Shown here piece by piece: positions 44,271-53,470 of a stretch of DNA of 64,000 bases. Source of the stretch: Alcaligenes faecalis (lineage in GTDB: Bacteria > Pseudomonadota > Gammaproteobacteria > Burkholderiales > Burkholderiaceae_B). The stretch covers positions 3,782,001-3,846,000 of the forward strand of contig NZ_CP023667.1 in the NCBI RefSeq assembly GCF_002443155.1. The letters are read 5' to 3'. The notes beneath the pieces were generated by a model. That model was not told the origin of the DNA, made no database searches, and worked only from the letters and a program-made list of their open reading frames with translations. Positions within the stretch are counted from its first letter, which is position 1; each line of letters opens with the position of its first letter. A program made the translations under genes and the position numbers.

Positions 44271-45287
44271 TCAGGCTACTTTTCGGTCGACCAGCGCCTG
44301 GGCGCTGATCCAGGGCATCATGGCGCGCAGCTGCTCGCCGACGATTTCAAGGCGGTGGCGTTGGTTCAGGCGTCGATGGGCATTCAAGGAAGGTTGGCCG
44401 GCACGGCTTTCCAGGATGAAATTCTTGGCATAGGTGCCGTCCTGGATGTCGCGCAGCAAGGCTTTCATGGCCTGGCGTGTGTCTTCGGTCACGATGCGTG
44501 GACCGGCCTGGTATTCGCCAAACTCGGCATTGTTGGAGATGCTGTAGTTCAGGTTGGCGATGCCACCCTCGTACAGAAGGTCCACAATCAGCTTGAGTTC
44601 ATGCAGGCATTCGAAATAGGCCATTTCTTCGGCATAGCCCGCCTCGACCAAGGTTTCGAATCCACACTTGACCAGATCCACCATGCCGCCACAGAGCACC
44701 GCCTGCTCGCCAAACAAATCCGTTTCGGTTTCTTCACGAAAATCGGTTTCGATGACGCCGGAGCGTCCGCCGCCATTGGCGATGGCGTAGGACAAGGCCA
44801 AGTCACGAGCCTGACCGGAACGGTCGGCATGAATGGCGATCAGGTGGGGAACCCCGCCGCCTTCCACATAGGTGGAGCGCACCGTGTGGCCGGGTGCCTT
44901 GGGGGCGACCATGATGATGTCCAGATCGTCGCGGGGCTGGATCTGACCGTAATGGATGTTGAAACCGTGGGCAAAGCCCAGTGTGGCGCCGGGGCGGATA
45001 TGGGGAGCGACTTCCTGCTCGTAGACGCGGGCAATGTCCTCGTCAGGCAGCAGCATCATCACGATGTCGGCTTGTTGCACGGCAGACGCGATGTCTGCCA
45101 CAGCCAGACGGGCAATGGCAGCCTTTTGACGCGAGGCACTGTTGGGGCGCAAACCCACGACCACTTCCACGCCAGAATCACGCAGATTCAATGCGTGAGC
45201 ATGGCCTTGAGAGCCGTAGCCGATGATGGCAACCCGGCGTTGCTGCACCAGGGCCAGATCGCCGTCCTTGTCATAAAACACCTTCAT
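44271..45287 (-). CDS. ilvC: Ketol-acid reductoisomerase (class I)
   Basis: The 338-residue protein is a full-length class I KARI: Rossmann motif [12 protein letters not shown] at 23-34, and all seven active-site residues of the Pseudomonas enzyme at the same numbers, His107, Lys130, Asp190, Glu194, Glu226, Glu230 and Ser251. Family enzymes turn acetolactate into dihydroxy-isovalerate with NADPH in branched-chain amino acid synthesis. Here no ilvB or ilvN is near; the gene follows the Rieske oxygenase by 34 bases upstream in the same leftward run. It may be a paralog working on an aromatic pathway product or a displaced housekeeping gene. Confidence 0.93.
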   Translation of the reverse strand: MKVFYDKDGDLALVQQRRVAIIGYGSQGHAHALNLRDSGVEVVVGLRPNSASRQKAAIARLAVADIASAVQQADIVMMLLPDEDIARVYEQEVAPHIRPGATLGFAHGFNIHYGQIQPRDDLDIIMVAPKAPGHTVRSTYVEGGGVPHLIAIHADRSGQARDLALSYAIANGGGRSGVIETDFREETETDLFGEQAVLCGGMVDLVKCGFETLVEAGYAEEMAYFECLHELKLIVDLLYEGGIANLNYSISNNAEFGEYQAGPRIVTEDTRQAMKALLRDIQDGTYAKNFILESRAGQPSLNAHRRLNQRHRLEIVGEQLRAMMPWISAQALVDRKVA

Positions 45288-45406
45288 ACTGCCTCCTTTT
45301 TGTGAGTTCTGTGTTCTGTATACAGAGTTCAGTATTGTGGGGAGATATTCGAGGTGTCAAGGAAAAATTGGCAGGTCGGGGGAAATCCCTAGAACAGAAA
45401 TTTTGC

Positions 45407-46312
45407 TTAGCGCATCGGGGTCAGGCTGGCCTCGCGAAGCAGCCATTCACGCAGGTGTTCAACGCGTTTGAGCGTGTCGCGGTGGTTGCGGTAGTAGAGA
45501 AAATGCATCTCGCGTTGCAGGCTGCGACCATTGGGGGCGGGCAAGACGATCAGTTCCCGATTGTCCAGTTCGCGTTCGGCAAAGCGCTGTGTTTCCAGGC
45601 AGACACCCAACTGATCCACCGCTGCTGCAACTGCCATGGCTCCGCGGTCAAAGGACAGACGTGGACCGGGGGAAGCGGCCATGCCATTGCTGCCAAACCA
45701 GTCGGCCCAGCTGACCGGACTGATGGTGGAATCGATCAAGGGCAAATGCAGGTACCAGGGCTGATGCAGAGCCAGGCTGGCATAGAGTTTGGGTGAGCAT
45801 AAAGGCAATAGGGGTTCAGGATGCAGCGACTCCACCACCAGCCGGGGATCGTGGCTGGGGGCGTGTCCATAGCTGATCACGCAGTCAATGTCGGTGGCCT
45901 GGTGCAGATCGGGCGGCGTGGCATCCGTGCGCAAATGGATAGCCAGTCCGGGATGATCCCGCATGAAAGCATGTAGACGGGGCCCCAGCCATTTCACCGC
46001 CAGGCTGGGAGCGCAATGCACGGTCAAGGCGTGCGTACCCCCGCTCTCGCCCTGTGTGTCCTCGCAAAGCCGGGCCAGCTTGTCCAGCAAGGGAGTCAGT
46101 TCCCGATAGAACTCCTGGCCTTGGCTGTTCAAGCTGACACGCCGGTTGTGACGGACGAACAGGCTGCGTCCCAGATGAGTCTCCAGGCTTTTGACCTGAT
46201 GGCTGATCGCGGAAGGAGTCAGGTGCAGCTCATCGGCTGCCAGGCTGAAACTCTCCAGCCGGGCGGCCGATTCAAAGGCTCGTAGCCAGGCGAAATTAGG
46301 GATGGCTCGCAT
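45407..46312 (-). CDS. LysR-family transcriptional regulator
   Basis: The 301-residue protein has the LysR winged helix at about 5-65 (FAWLRAFESAARLESFSLAADELHLTPSAISHQVKSLETHLG) and an effector-binding C-terminal domain. It resembles the GcvA/AmpR subgroup. It is divergent from the aldolase-TRAP receptor operon and upstream of the KARI-oxygenase run, so it is well placed to regulate both. Confidence 0.92.
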   Translation of the reverse strand: MRAIPNFAWLRAFESAARLESFSLAADELHLTPSAISHQVKSLETHLGRSLFVRHNRRVSLNSQGQEFYRELTPLLDKLARLCEDTQGESGGTHALTVHCAPSLAVKWLGPRLHAFMRDHPGLAIHLRTDATPPDLHQATDIDCVISYGHAPSHDPRLVVESLHPEPLLPLCSPKLYASLALHQPWYLHLPLIDSTISPVSWADWFGSNGMAASPGPRLSFDRGAMAVAAAVDQLGVCLETQRFAERELDNRELIVLPAPNGRSLQREMHFLYYRNHRDTLKRVEHLREWLLREASLTPMR

Positions 46313-46373
46313 GAGGGTGCCTTAAACAGGTGAATATTTTTAATCAATAGCTGAAAAAGCTTCGTTTGTCATT

Positions 46374-46401
46374 CATGGTTTTCGACCTCTACCATGGTTT
46401 T
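46374..46401. promoter_or_regulatory. LysR-type site in the divergent gap
   Basis: CATGGT (46374-46379) and ACCATG (46391-46396) are inverted, and ATGGTTTT is directly repeated 19 bases apart (46375 and 46394). The site lies between the LysR gene and the aldolase gene, where LysR proteins usually bind. Confidence 0.4.
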
Positions 46402-46481
46402 ACGTTTCACCCGTACGCTGCGCTGGATGGGCTGGCGTGCGGGCAACGCAACATCTTGCCGAACCCGAAGGAGACCTTCCC

Positions 46482-47321
46482 ATGAACGCTAAACCCGATA
46501 TCAATGAAATTTTGGCCATGACGGGCCGAAAGTCGATTTATCAGCCCGAACAGCAAGGCCTGATCTACCCGGAAGAGCCCCAGTTTGATTCTTTTGAAGA
46601 GGCGCGCACGCATTTGAAGCAGCGCCTGGTGGCCGCCTGCCGTGCCTTTGCCCTGCATGGTCTGGACTATGGCTTTGCAGGCCATCTGACCATTCGCGAT
46701 CCCGAGCATCCCAGCCTGTACTGGACCAATCCCATGGCCGTGCACTTTGCTGACGTGAAGGTTTCGAACCTGATCCTGGCTGACCATGAAGGCAAGGTGG
46801 TGGAAGGGGATTACGCCCTGAACCGCGCAGGTTTCGTACTGCATGCCGCCGTGCACGAGGCTCATCCTGACATTGTGGCCATGTGTCATGCGCATACCGT
46901 CTATGGCACTGCCTTTGCCTCGCTGGGTCAGGAAATTCTGCCCATTACGCAGGATGCTGCCGCTTTTTTTGAAGACCATGTCGTCATTCGCGAAGAAGCC
47001 GGTCAGGTGGCGGTGGAAACCAAGGCTGGTCACAAAGTGGCTAATGCCTTTGCTGGCGTCAAGGCGGCCATCCACCAGAACCATGGCTTGCTGACGGCCA
47101 GCCGCCACAGCATTGAAGCCGCCGCTTTCTGGTTCATTGCGCTGGAACGCTGCTGCCAGCAGCAATTGATGATTGCTGCAACCGGCATGACGCCCACATT
47201 GGTGACCCCCGAGCGCGCCCGTTACAGCCGTGAGCACGTAGGGAGCGAATACATTGGCTGGCTGCACTTTCAGCCGATTTGGGAAAACCTGTTGCGCACC
47301 CAGCCCGATATGTTTGATTGA
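46482..47321 (+). CDS. Class II aldolase/adducin-family enzyme
   Basis: The 279-residue protein has the zinc-binding pattern of this family: CHAHTVYG (two His) and IHQNHG (third His), with YGFAGHLTIRDP near the N-terminus. Members are aldolases, and some are decarboxylases such as 3,4-dihydroxyphthalate decarboxylase. An aromatic dihydroxy-acid decarboxylase would fit the Rieske oxygenase nearby, but this is inferred. The ATG at 46482 follows AAGGAG. The TRAP receptor gene follows 74 bases later. Confidence 0.88.
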   Translation: MNAKPDINEILAMTGRKSIYQPEQQGLIYPEEPQFDSFEEARTHLKQRLVAACRAFALHGLDYGFAGHLTIRDPEHPSLYWTNPMAVHFADVKVSNLILADHEGKVVEGDYALNRAGFVLHAAVHEAHPDIVAMCHAHTVYGTAFASLGQEILPITQDAAAFFEDHVVIREEAGQVAVETKAGHKVANAFAGVKAAIHQNHGLLTASRHSIEAAAFWFIALERCCQQQLMIAATGMTPTLVTPERARYSREHVGSEYIGWLHFQPIWENLLRTQPDMFD

Positions 47322-47395
47322 TCCGTCCCGCAGGCAGCTTGATCCGTTGGGGGCAAGCTGCTGACTTTGCATAAATAAAACGAGGAGACACAAGC

Positions 47396-48478
47396 GTGGA
47401 ACGACGAGCAATGCTGAAACTGACCGGCCTGGCCGGCATTGTGGCCAGTGGCATGGCCCCTGCGGTCGTCAAGGCGCAAGAGAATTTGCGCTGGCGACTG
47501 GCATCCAGCTTCCCCAAGCACCTGGATACGATTTATGGCGGTGGGGAAGTCTTTGCGCAGAAAGTGCGCGAGCTAAGCGATGGCAAGTTCAATATCTCCG
47601 TGCATGCGGGCGGGGAACTGATGCCGGCCATGGGTGTGGTCGATGCGCTGGAACAGAACTCGGTGGAAGCGGCTCACACGGCGCCCTACTATTTCTTTGG
47701 CAAGAATGAAGCGTTTGCCTTGAGCTGTGCCATTCCATTTGGCATGAACTCTCGCCAGCTGACGGCCTGGATGTACCACGGCAATGGCTTGAAGCTGACG
47801 CGCGACTTTTATGCCAACTACAACATCGTCAACTTCCCCTGTGGCAACAGCGGTGTGCAGATGGGCGGCTGGTTTCGCAAGCAGATCAATACCCCGGAGG
47901 ATATACGGGGCCTGAAGATCCGGATTGGTGGTTTGCCCGGTAAAGTCATCGAGAAGCTGGGTGGCATTCCACAAAATATCGCCGGTGGCGAGGTGTACCA
48001 GGCACTGGAAAAAGGCGTTATTGATGCCGCCGAGTGGGTGGGACCCTATGACGACTTGCGACTGGGCTTTCACAAAGTCGCGCCCTATTACTATTACCCA
48101 GGATGGTGGGAAGGTTCAGTAGGGCTGGATCTGCTGGTCAACAAGAAAGCGTATGACGGTTTGTCGCAGCACTACAAAGATATTGTCTCGGCAGCCAGCA
48201 CGTATGCGCATCTGGATATGCAGGCGAAATACGATGCCCGTAACCCAGGTGCCTTGAAGGAACTGGTTGGTCAGGGAGCCAAGGTCTTGCCTTTCTCCAA
48301 GGAAGTGCTGGATGCCTCATTCAAGGCGAGTGAGGAACTGTATGCCGAACTGAATGCAAGCAATCCGCAATGGCGAACGATTTATGCGGATTATCGGGCG
48401 TTCCAAAAGGACGAGCTGCTGTGGTTCCGCTTCGCGGAAGCGCGCTTTGATCAATACATGCAGTCCGTGTCTTTATGA
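47396..48478 (+). CDS. TRAP substrate-binding protein, FcbT1-like (probable Tat signal)
   Basis: The 360-residue receptor begins with MERRAMLKLTGLAGIVASGMAPAVVKA, whose ERRAMLK resembles a twin-arginine motif, common in this subfamily. The mature part WRLASSFPKHLDTIYGGGEVFAQKVRE and the AEWVGPYDDLRLG region fit the mannitol/chloroaromatic TRAP receptors. The start is a GTG with GAGGAGA in front. It most probably serves the FcbT-like permeases at 39140-41499. A terminator follows. Confidence 0.9.
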   Translation: MERRAMLKLTGLAGIVASGMAPAVVKAQENLRWRLASSFPKHLDTIYGGGEVFAQKVRELSDGKFNISVHAGGELMPAMGVVDALEQNSVEAAHTAPYYFFGKNEAFALSCAIPFGMNSRQLTAWMYHGNGLKLTRDFYANYNIVNFPCGNSGVQMGGWFRKQINTPEDIRGLKIRIGGLPGKVIEKLGGIPQNIAGGEVYQALEKGVIDAAEWVGPYDDLRLGFHKVAPYYYYPGWWEGSVGLDLLVNKKAYDGLSQHYKDIVSAASTYAHLDMQAKYDARNPGALKELVGQGAKVLPFSKEVLDASFKASEELYAELNASNPQWRTIYADYRAFQKDELLWFRFAEARFDQYMQSVSL

Positions 48479-48504
48479 ATGACTGGTAGGAGTAGCAGGA
48501 CCTC

Positions 48505-48538
48505 AAGGCCGCTTTCTGTCAGGGAAAGCGGCCTTTTT
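48505..48538 (+). terminator. Rho-independent terminator
   Basis: AAGGCCGCTTT (48505-48515) pairs perfectly with AAAGCGGCCTT (48525-48535), followed by a T-run to 48538. It ends the aldolase-receptor operon. Confidence 0.92.
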
Positions 48539-48806
48539 ATGTCTGCCAGCAGGTAGTTTCAACCCGGCTATCTAGCGAAATACATGCCCAGGCCATGACT
48601 TTTCCATATAAATATATAGACTAAAGTCCGTACAAATAAACCGACAACCCACGTCGGTGTTTTCCCTTAAATTGGTGCGTATCCCCCTGTAGGTGCTGGT
48701 TATAAGGTCATTATCAATCCATATTTCCATAGACAAGTATCGGCTCCTTATTATATTGTTCGTATCAAACAACAATTATGTCCGGTCAATTAATAGGAGC
48801 AGGCCC
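48539..48806 (+). promoter_or_regulatory. Upstream region of the Liv-type operon
   Basis: No gene is supported in this AT-rich gap. ACCGAC (48640-48645) and GTCGGT (48653-48658) form a small hairpin; its flanks are A3 and then TGTTTT. The long operon downstream must be started from here. Ribosome site AGGAG lies at 48795-48799. No clear operator for the HutC-type regulator was recognised. Confidence 0.4.
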
Positions 48807-49964
48807 ATGAAAAACGGGATACGGAGTGTACTGGCAGCAGCAGGGATGGTGGCCGCGCTGGGCGCGCAGGCTCAAACGCTCAAGCTGGGTGTGGTAGGAG
48901 GCATGACAGGTCCAGGCGCGCCCTGGGGGCTGGCTATTGATGGTGGCGTGAAAATCGCCGTGGATGAAATCAATCAGGCCGGCGGCCTGGAAGTGGGCGA
49001 CAAGAAGTACAAGGTTGAAGTGCTGACCTACGACGACCACTACAAGGCAGCGGATGCAGTAACCGCCACCAACCGTCTGATCGATCAGGATGAAGTGAAA
49101 TACATCATCGGCCCGATTGGCTCGGCTTCGGTCATGGCCATGAAGCCGATTACCGAGCGCAACAAGGTCATCATGCTGTCCAACAGCTACTCGACCGAAG
49201 TGCTGGATGCGAATACGCAATACATGTTCCGCGTGCTGCCTACGCAGTACGAATACAACCGTCAGCTGATCGGCTGGTTGAAGCAGGAACGCCCCGAGCT
49301 GAAGCGTCTGGCGATCCTGTCGCCTAACGATGCAACCGGCTGGAGTACGCAAAAGATCCAGACCGCTGCATACAAGGACGCCGGTTACGACGTGGCTGAA
49401 ACCAAGTTCTTCGAGCGCTCGCAAAACGATTTCCGCACCTTGCTGACCAGCATTCTGGCCAAGAACGTGGACTTCATCGAACTGGATACGGTGCCACCCG
49501 GCCCGGCCGGTATTGTGATACGTCAGGCACGTGAAATGGGCTTCAAAGGCCAGTTCACCAAGTTTGGCGGCAATAACGTGGCTGAAACCGTGAAGTCTGC
49601 CGGTGCGGACAATGCGGAAGGGACCTTGGTGTATTTGTCTGCCGATCCGTCCAGCGAACCCTACCAGAAGCTGAGCCAGGCTTACGCCAAGGTCCACAGC
49701 AACAGCATGGATGACTTCGTTTTCTACTTCTACGATGCCACCCGCCTGCTGTTCAAGGCCATTAACGAAGCTGGCACCGTGGACGATACCGATGCCGTGC
49801 GTGCCCGCATTGAAGCCAATAGCAGCTTTGACGGTATTCAAGGCGCGATTGTGTGGGGCGGCAAGGATGTCTATGGCGTGAACCACCAGATCGCCACCCC
49901 GGCCTACCTGGGTGTGATCGAGAGCGGCAAGGCCAAGGTCATCAACAAGTTCGACGCCCGCTAA
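48807..49964 (+). CDS. Branched-chain amino acid ABC-type receptor (LivK family)
   Basis: The 385-residue protein has a signal peptide with a cut after AQA (MKNGIRSVLAAAGMVAALGAQAQA-type, then QTLKLGVVGG). The periplasmic binding protein fold is shown by AIDGGVKIAVDEINQAGGLEVGDKKYKVEVLTYDD and KYIIGPIGSASVMAMKP. Despite the family name such receptors often bind aromatic acids. The ATG at 48807 follows AGGAG; the upstream in-frame start is not used. Confidence 0.92.
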   Translation: MKNGIRSVLAAAGMVAALGAQAQTLKLGVVGGMTGPGAPWGLAIDGGVKIAVDEINQAGGLEVGDKKYKVEVLTYDDHYKAADAVTATNRLIDQDEVKYIIGPIGSASVMAMKPITERNKVIMLSNSYSTEVLDANTQYMFRVLPTQYEYNRQLIGWLKQERPELKRLAILSPNDATGWSTQKIQTAAYKDAGYDVAETKFFERSQNDFRTLLTSILAKNVDFIELDTVPPGPAGIVIRQAREMGFKGQFTKFGGNNVAETVKSAGADNAEGTLVYLSADPSSEPYQKLSQAYAKVHSNSMDDFVFYFYDATRLLFKAINEAGTVDDTDAVRARIEANSSFDGIQGAIVWGGKDVYGVNHQIATPAYLGVIESGKAKVINKFDAR

Positions 49965-50031
49965 TTACCGGTTTTGTTTCTGTACGCACTCCGCCACGGC
50001 GGTGGGGTGCACCTTGATACGGTTAGCAATT

Positions 50032-50889
50032 ATGCAGATCGCAATGCAAATCGCCATCATCGCCCTGATGTCCACTTTCGTGTACGCCCTGGTAGCTCTG
50101 GGTTTCACGCTGGTGTTTGGCATCTTGCGGGTGGTGAACTTCGCTCACGGCGAGTTCTACATGCTGGGCGCTTACGCCATGTATGTTTTTTATGGTCAGT
50201 TTGGCTGGCCCTACCTGCCCTCTATCGCGGCCGCTGCCGTGCTGGTGGGATTCCTGGGTTTATTGGCTGAACGCGGCCTGTTCCGTCGCTTTGTGGGCGA
50301 CGAGATGGGCGGCATGATCATGTCCCTGGCCTTGGCGATTACCTTGCAGGCCGGGATCTCGCTGCTGTTCTCGGTGGACGAGCAATCGGTACGCCGTCCG
50401 GTGGAAGGTGCCTGGCAAATTGGCCAAGCCTTTTTCGCCAAGGATCAATTGCTGATCGTAGGCATGAGTGTGCTGGCGCTGGCGGCCTTCTATTTTCTGA
50501 TCGAGCGTACCCGTATCGGCATGACGATACGTGCGGTGGCGCAGGACCGGGAAGTGGCACGTCTGCAAGGCGTCAGTTCCTGGAAGATCATGGCCTTCAC
50601 CTTTGCCTTGAGCTGCGGCCTGGCCGGTTTGTCGGGTGCCCTGATGGCGCCGGTCTACACCGTGCACCCCTATATGGGCGAAGCCGTGGTGGTGAAAGCC
50701 TTCATTATTGTGGTTCTGGGTGGTCTGGGCAGCTTGCCCGGTGCAGTGGTTGCCGCCCTGATTCTGAGTGTCACCGAGGCCGTGGCGTCGACCTTCTATA
50801 ACGCGACCGTGGCCACCATGTTGTCCTTCCTGATCGTGATGGCCGTGTTGCTGGTCAAACCCAGCGGTTTGATGGGGAAATCGTCATGA
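50032..50889 (+). CDS. ABC permease, LivH family
   Basis: The 285-residue membrane protein shows FVYALVALGFTLVFGILRVVNFAHGEFYMLGAY and IERTRIGMTIRAVAQDREVARLQG, the latter being the cytoplasmic coupling segment. It is one of two channel subunits. ATG 50032 is preferred over an upstream GTG, but neither has a strong ribosome site. It overlaps the LivM gene by four bases. Confidence 0.92.
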   Translation: MQIAMQIAIIALMSTFVYALVALGFTLVFGILRVVNFAHGEFYMLGAYAMYVFYGQFGWPYLPSIAAAAVLVGFLGLLAERGLFRRFVGDEMGGMIMSLALAITLQAGISLLFSVDEQSVRRPVEGAWQIGQAFFAKDQLLIVGMSVLALAAFYFLIERTRIGMTIRAVAQDREVARLQGVSSWKIMAFTFALSCGLAGLSGALMAPVYTVHPYMGEAVVVKAFIIVVLGGLGSLPGAVVAALILSVTEAVASTFYNATVATMLSFLIVMAVLLVKPSGLMGKSS

Positions 50890-51866
50890 GCGCGATCAAA
50901 ACTGCTTCGTTCTATCCGCGCGATGGCGCCCTGCAATGGGTCTGGCATGCCGTCGTGGTCGCGGTGCTGCTGGGCTGGCCCGTGTGGGCCGGACAGCCTC
51001 GCTTTGCCCTGCATCTGGCCATCATGGTGTCGCTGTACGCCTGCCTGGCCATGAGCATGAATCTGGTTTTGCGCATCGGCCAGCTCTCGCTGGCGCATGG
51101 TGCCTTGTTCGGGCTGGGGGCGTATGCCTCGGCCATTTTGAGTCGAGATTATGACTGGTCCTTTCCAGCCGCGTTTTTGGGCGCCGGGGTACTGACGGCA
51201 GCATTAGCTGTGATCACCGGCCCTGTTTTTATGCGTATCAAGGGCGTGCATTTCGCGCTCTTGACCTTCGCCCTGGGCGAAGCCGTGGTGCTGTGCTTTA
51301 TCGAGTTCCACGAACTGTTTGGCGGCAATAACGGCTTTGGGCAGATTCCGTCCCTGCAAGCCAGCTTGCCGATTCCTGAAGGGCGTTACGGCGTTTATCT
51401 GGTGACGGTCAGCTTTGCCTTGGTGGTGTATTTCGTGCTGCGGGCCTTGTACCGCCGCGAATGGGGCATGGTGGCGGACTCTTTGCATCAGAACGAGCAA
51501 CTGGTGCGTTCCGGTGGTTTGAATGTGCTGCGCTTTCGGGTCAGTGTGTTTGTCCTTAGCGCCCTGATTGCCGGCTGGACAGGCAGCTTGTATGCCCATT
51601 ACCAAGGCTATATCTCGCCTGATTCCTTCGGTTTCTGGACAGCGGTAAATGCCGTCATCATGAATGTGCTGGGTGGTGTGGGTGCCCTGGCTGGTGCCGT
51701 GGTGGGGGCCGCAATCCTGATCCCCCTGCCCGAATTGCTGCGCGACTTGCAGCAGTATCAGCGCCTGATCTATGGCCTGACTTTGATTTTGCTGCTCTTG
51801 TTCATGCCGCAAGGTTTGGCGGGTCTGTGGCGTAAGTGGCGCGGCGCGCGCAAGGAGGCAGCATGA
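50886..51866 (+). CDS. ABC permease, LivM family
   Basis: The 326-residue membrane protein carries the LivM pattern YACLAMSMNLVLRIGQLSLAHGALFGLGAYA and GGVGALAGAVVGAAILIPLPELLRDLQQYQRLIYGLTLILLLLFMPQGL. It forms the channel with LivH. Its end overlaps the fused ATPase start by four bases. Confidence 0.92.
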   Translation: MSAIKTASFYPRDGALQWVWHAVVVAVLLGWPVWAGQPRFALHLAIMVSLYACLAMSMNLVLRIGQLSLAHGALFGLGAYASAILSRDYDWSFPAAFLGAGVLTAALAVITGPVFMRIKGVHFALLTFALGEAVVLCFIEFHELFGGNNGFGQIPSLQASLPIPEGRYGVYLVTVSFALVVYFVLRALYRREWGMVADSLHQNEQLVRSGGLNVLRFRVSVFVLSALIAGWTGSLYAHYQGYISPDSFGFWTAVNAVIMNVLGGVGALAGAVVGAAILIPLPELLRDLQQYQRLIYGLTLILLLLFMPQGLAGLWRKWRGARKEAA

Positions 51867-53470
51867 GCGTGCAATTGAATGTTCAGGGTCTTAGCCGACA
51901 TTTTGGTGGGATTCGCGCGGTGGACGAGGTGTCCTTCAGCACGGCCCCCGGCCAGATTACTGGCGTGATTGGTCCCAACGGCGCCGGTAAAACCACGCTG
52001 TTCAATCTGATTGCCGGTACGACCAAGCCCAGCGCGGGTGCTGTCACCATGGATGGTGCCGCGATTACGGGTCGCCCGGCCGCGTCCTTGGCGCGCCAGG
52101 GTCTGGTGCGTACCTTCCAGATGACGCATGTATTTGCAGGCCACACGGTATTTGAAAACCTGTATCGCGCGGCTCTGTTCCGTCAGTTTCCTTCGCCCTG
52201 GTCGCTGTTCAACCCTTGGGGTGTGCGTCGTGGCCGCGAAGAGGCCGCGCGACAGGCTGAACAAGCCTTGGCCTTGATTGGCCTGGAGTCTGTAGCCGAT
52301 GAGCAGGCCGATTCGCTGGCCTACGGTTTGCAGAAGATTTTGGGTGTGGGCATGGCCCTGACAGCCATGCCCCGCCTTCTTTTAATGGATGAGCCCGCTG
52401 CTGGCCTGAACCCGGTGGAAACCGTGGCCATGGCCGATCTGATCGAACGCATTCACGCCAGTGGCATTGATGTGGTGGTGGTCGAGCACGATATGGGCCT
52501 GGTGATGCGCCTGTGCCAAAAGCTGGTGGTGCTGGTTAATGGTCGTTTGCTGGCCGAAGGCCCGACCGCGCAAGTGCGTCAGGACCCGCGGGTGATTGAA
52601 GCCTATCTGGGTGCGGATCTGGACAAGGAACCTGGGCTGGAGCCAGCAGTGGAAGCCCGCGCTGCGCAAAACGGGACGGGACACTCGGCTTCGGTCTCTA
52701 CAGCTGGTCAGGGAGCTGCCAAGGTCAGCAAGCCTGCGCCCATGCTGGAAATCAAGGACTTGAGCGTGTCCTATGGCGCAGTACGGGCCTTGGACAAGGT
52801 CAGTTTTGCGGTGGAAGAAGCCAGTGTGTGCGCCGTGATCGGGGCCAATGGCGCGGGTAAATCGACCCTGATGAAAGCCATTAGCGGTCTGGTGCCGGTT
52901 GCCGGGGGAGAAATCCTGCTGGAAGGCCAGCCTATCCAGAACCTGAACGCTGAACGCCGCGTGAATCTGGGCATCGCGCTGTCGCCTGAAGGTCGTCGCC
53001 TGTTCCCCGAACTGACGGTGCGCGAAAACCTCTTGATGGGGGCGTATCTGCGTCGCGATCAGGTCGACATTACGGTGGATCTGGAGCGTATTTATGGCTA
53101 CTTTCCGCGCCTGCTGGAGCGCGAGCAAAGCCAGGGACGTCATCTCTCGGGTGGCGAGCAGCAAATGTGCGCGATTGGCCGTGCCCTGATGTCCCGGCCT
53201 CGTCTGCTCTTGCTGGATGAACCCTCTTTGGGGCTGGCCCCGGCGGTCACTTTGGAAGTGGCGCGCGCAATTCGCCAGATCAGCCAGGACGGCACCACGA
53301 TTGTGCTGGTGGAGCAAAACGCCAGGCTGGCCTTGAAGTTGTCCAAGCATGCTGTGGTGCTGGAAACCGGGCGTTTGAGCCTGGCAGGCGACAGTAAGGA
53401 AATCATGAATAACCCACAGATTGCAGCGGCCTATCTGGGCCACGCCGCAGAGGCTTCGCATCATGCCTAA
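51863..53470 (+). CDS. Fused LivG-LivF ABC ATPase (two ATPase domains)
   Basis: The 535-residue protein joins two ATPases that are normally separate. Domain 1 (1 to about 255) has Walker A GPNGAGKTT at 37-45, Walker B LLLMDEP and a degenerate signature, LAYGLQK. After an Ala/Gly-rich linker (about 256-293), domain 2 has Walker A GANGAGKST at about 328, a normal LSGGEQQ at about 428 and LLLLDEP. The start at 51863 follows AAGGAGG. One complete ABC cycle may thus be encoded in one chain. It overlaps the ligase gene by eight bases. Confidence 0.9.
   Translation: MSVQLNVQGLSRHFGGIRAVDEVSFSTAPGQITGVIGPNGAGKTTLFNLIAGTTKPSAGAVTMDGAAITGRPAASLARQGLVRTFQMTHVFAGHTVFENLYRAALFRQFPSPWSLFNPWGVRRGREEAARQAEQALALIGLESVADEQADSLAYGLQKILGVGMALTAMPRLLLMDEPAAGLNPVETVAMADLIERIHASGIDVVVVEHDMGLVMRLCQKLVVLVNGRLLAEGPTAQVRQDPRVIEAYLGADLDKEPGLEPAVEARAAQNGTGHSASVSTAGQGAAKVSKPAPMLEIKDLSVSYGAVRALDKVSFAVEEASVCAVIGANGAGKSTLMKAISGLVPVAGGEILLEGQPIQNLNAERRVNLGIALSPEGRRLFPELTVRENLLMGAYLRRDQVDITVDLERIYGYFPRLLEREQSQGRHLSGGEQQMCAIGRALMSRPRLLLLDEPSLGLAPAVTLEVARAIRQISQDGTTIVLVEQNARLALKLSKHAVVLETGRLSLAGDSKEIMNNPQIAAAYLGHAAEASHHA

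Noticed and set aside
42581..44308. 575-codon open frame opposite the Rieske oxygenase
   Set aside because: The true strand carries complete Rieske and iron motifs; the opposite frame has none and would block them.
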